From: Ferruginibacter paludis
Lineage (GTDB): Bacteria > Bacteroidota > Bacteroidia > Chitinophagales > Chitinophagaceae
Direction of reading: 5' to 3'
Length of the DNA: 64,000 nt
Assembly (NCBI RefSeq): GCF_030409685.1
Contig: NZ_JAUFQJ010000007.1
Location: 124,001-188,000, forward strand
Position 1 is the first letter of the stretch. Each line of letters opens with the position of its first letter. The position numbers were made by a program, and so were the translations under genes. Of this stretch, positions 63,199-64,000 are shown in pieces. The notes beneath the pieces are model-generated. The model searched no databases. It was not told where the DNA came from and was given only the letters and a program-made list of their open reading frames with translations.

Positions 63199-64000
63199 AT
63201 GGAAAATAAAATCACAGGGGCAGCAAGTGAGTCAACCCGCAGATCGTTTATCAAAACGACAGGCGTAATCACAGCTGGCTTCCTGCTTTCTCCCCAACTG
63301 ATTCAATTGGCCAAAGCAACACCGCCGGACTTAACCGGAGCGCCAGCCATCCTGACCGGCAACGCCAGCGTAGCTGCAACGTTAGGCGGCTTGCCGGTAA
63401 GAACAAAAAAATGGCCGGACTGGCCGATCTGGAATATTGAAGCTGATGAAAAAATTGTGGTAGATGATATCCGGAGCGGCATTTGGTCAAGGGCCGGACT
63501 GGTAAAAGAGTTTGAAGAAAAATGGGCCGGTGTAGTGGGCACAAAAAGATGCCTTGCTGTAGTAAACGGAACCAACGCCCTCACCACTGCGTTAATGCAA
63601 CTCGGCATTGGCGGCGGCGATGAAGTGCTGGTGCCGGCGTACACATTTATCGGCACCGTGGCACCGGTATTGGCAACGGGCGCCATGCCAATATTTGTGG
63701 ACACCGACAGGGAAACCTTTCAGATAGATGTTACAAAAATTGAAGCCAAAATCACGTCCCGCACAAGAGCCATTGTGCCGGTGCATATTTTAGGCTTGCC
63801 GGTAGATATTGAAAAGATCATGGCCATTGCAAAAAAGCACAAGTTGTTGGTAGTGGAAGATGCCTGCCAGGCGCACATGGCTGAGGTGAACAACAAACGT
63901 GTCGGATCATTTGGTGACGCCGGTTGCTTTAGTTTTCAGAACTCAAAAAACCTGGCCATCGGCGAGGGCGGAGCCATCACCAGTAACAACGATCAATTCA
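63199..64000 (+). CDS. Tat-exported DegT/DnrJ/EryC1/StrS aminotransferase (cut by window end)
   Basis: The first 267 residues are present; the frame is open at 64000. It has a twin-arginine signal STRRSFIKTTGVITAG (12-27), then a spacer and a PLP fold-type I domain: VVNGTNALTTAL (121-132), VEDACQAHMAE (219-229) and the PLP lysine K250 in FQNSKNLAIGEGGA. The family is normally cytoplasmic; a Tat signal would allow export with PLP already bound. Neighbours are exported Gfo/Idh/MocA and GH109 proteins, so it may aminate a keto sugar outside the cytoplasm, or act as a binding protein. Confidence 0.85.
   Translation, partial: MENKITGAASESTRRSFIKTTGVITAGFLLSPQLIQLAKATPPDLTGAPAILTGNASVAATLGGLPVRTKKWPDWPIWNIEADEKIVVDDIRSGIWSRAGLVKEFEEKWAGVVGTKRCLAVVNGTNALTTALMQLGIGGGDEVLVPAYTFIGTVAPVLATGAMPIFVDTDRETFQIDVTKIEAKITSRTRAIVPVHILGLPVDIEKIMAIAKKHKLLVVEDACQAHMAEVNNKRVGSFGDAGCFSFQNSKNLAIGEGGAITSNNDQF

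Overview
The window looks like chromosomal DNA of a Bacteroidota bacterium, most probably of the Chitinophagaceae or a close relative. Signs of this are a SusC/SusD pair, several TonB-dependent receptors with an N-terminal carboxypeptidase-regulatory-like domain, many lipoproteins, twin-arginine Gfo/Idh/MocA oxidoreductases, DUF5107, DUF1080 and DUF2961 proteins, moderate to low GC with A/T-rich spacers, and promoter -7 elements of the TAnnTTTG type. No rRNA, tRNA, CRISPR array, integrase or intact transposase was seen.

Layout. (1) 0.1-11.3 kb is a surface-polysaccharide cluster, almost all on the minus strand: six glycosyltransferases, an FkbM methyltransferase, a DegT aminotransferase beside a NeuD/PglD-like acetyltransferase (likely making an N-acylated amino sugar), a WecA-type undecaprenyl-phosphate sugar-phosphate transferase that would start the lipid-linked glycan, and a Wzm-like ABC permease whose ATPase is not in the window. 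(2) 11.6-24.5 kb, plus strand, is an outer-membrane block: a small barrel protein, an S41 peptidase lipoprotein, two consecutive TonB-receptor plus lipoprotein pairs, and a third stand-alone lipoprotein of the same family under its own promoter and terminator. (3) 24.8-29.2 kb holds three small hypothetical genes around a 2.7-kb non-coding scar. The scar contains a restriction-enzyme (hsdR) relic, a diverged tandem duplication, a strongly branched fold and a candidate small RNA. (4) 29.4-43.9 kb holds an SGNH hydrolase and then a long minus-strand block (amidohydrolase, DUF5107/TPR, MetE-like, metallo-beta-lactamase fold, SDR, ROK, SIS, cytochrome c-PQQ sugar dehydrogenase, GH20) that reads as a sugar or amino-sugar catabolic unit. 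(5) 44.2-48.5 kb has a DUF2961 (GH172-like) protein and a run of small genes (DinB, GNAT, cupin-GNAT fusion, hypothetical). (6) 48.8-64 kb is a plus-strand glycan locus: DUF1080, Gfo/Idh/MocA, SusC, SusD, GH20, a deacetylase-like protein, a GH109-type enzyme, another Tat-exported Gfo/Idh/MocA protein and a Tat-exported DegT aminotransferase cut by the window end.

How they fit together. Regions 4 and 6 both point to use of N-acetylhexosamine-containing glycans: two GH20 enzymes and a GH109 enzyme outside the cytoplasm, SusCD for uptake, and ROK and SIS proteins inside. The DUF1080 plus Gfo/Idh/MocA pair fits an oxidative 3-keto-glycoside route. The least explained items are the exported DegT aminotransferase linked to GH109 and Gfo/Idh/MocA genes, the nine-gene minus-strand block, the TonB-receptor/lipoprotein pairs, and the intergenic repeats: paired GTGGSTCAC hairpins near 32.7-34.8 kb, a 33-nt dispersed repeat at 36.6 and 59.2 kb, and the structured DNA of the 26-28.3 kb scar.

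All functional calls come from reading motifs by eye; no database search was run.
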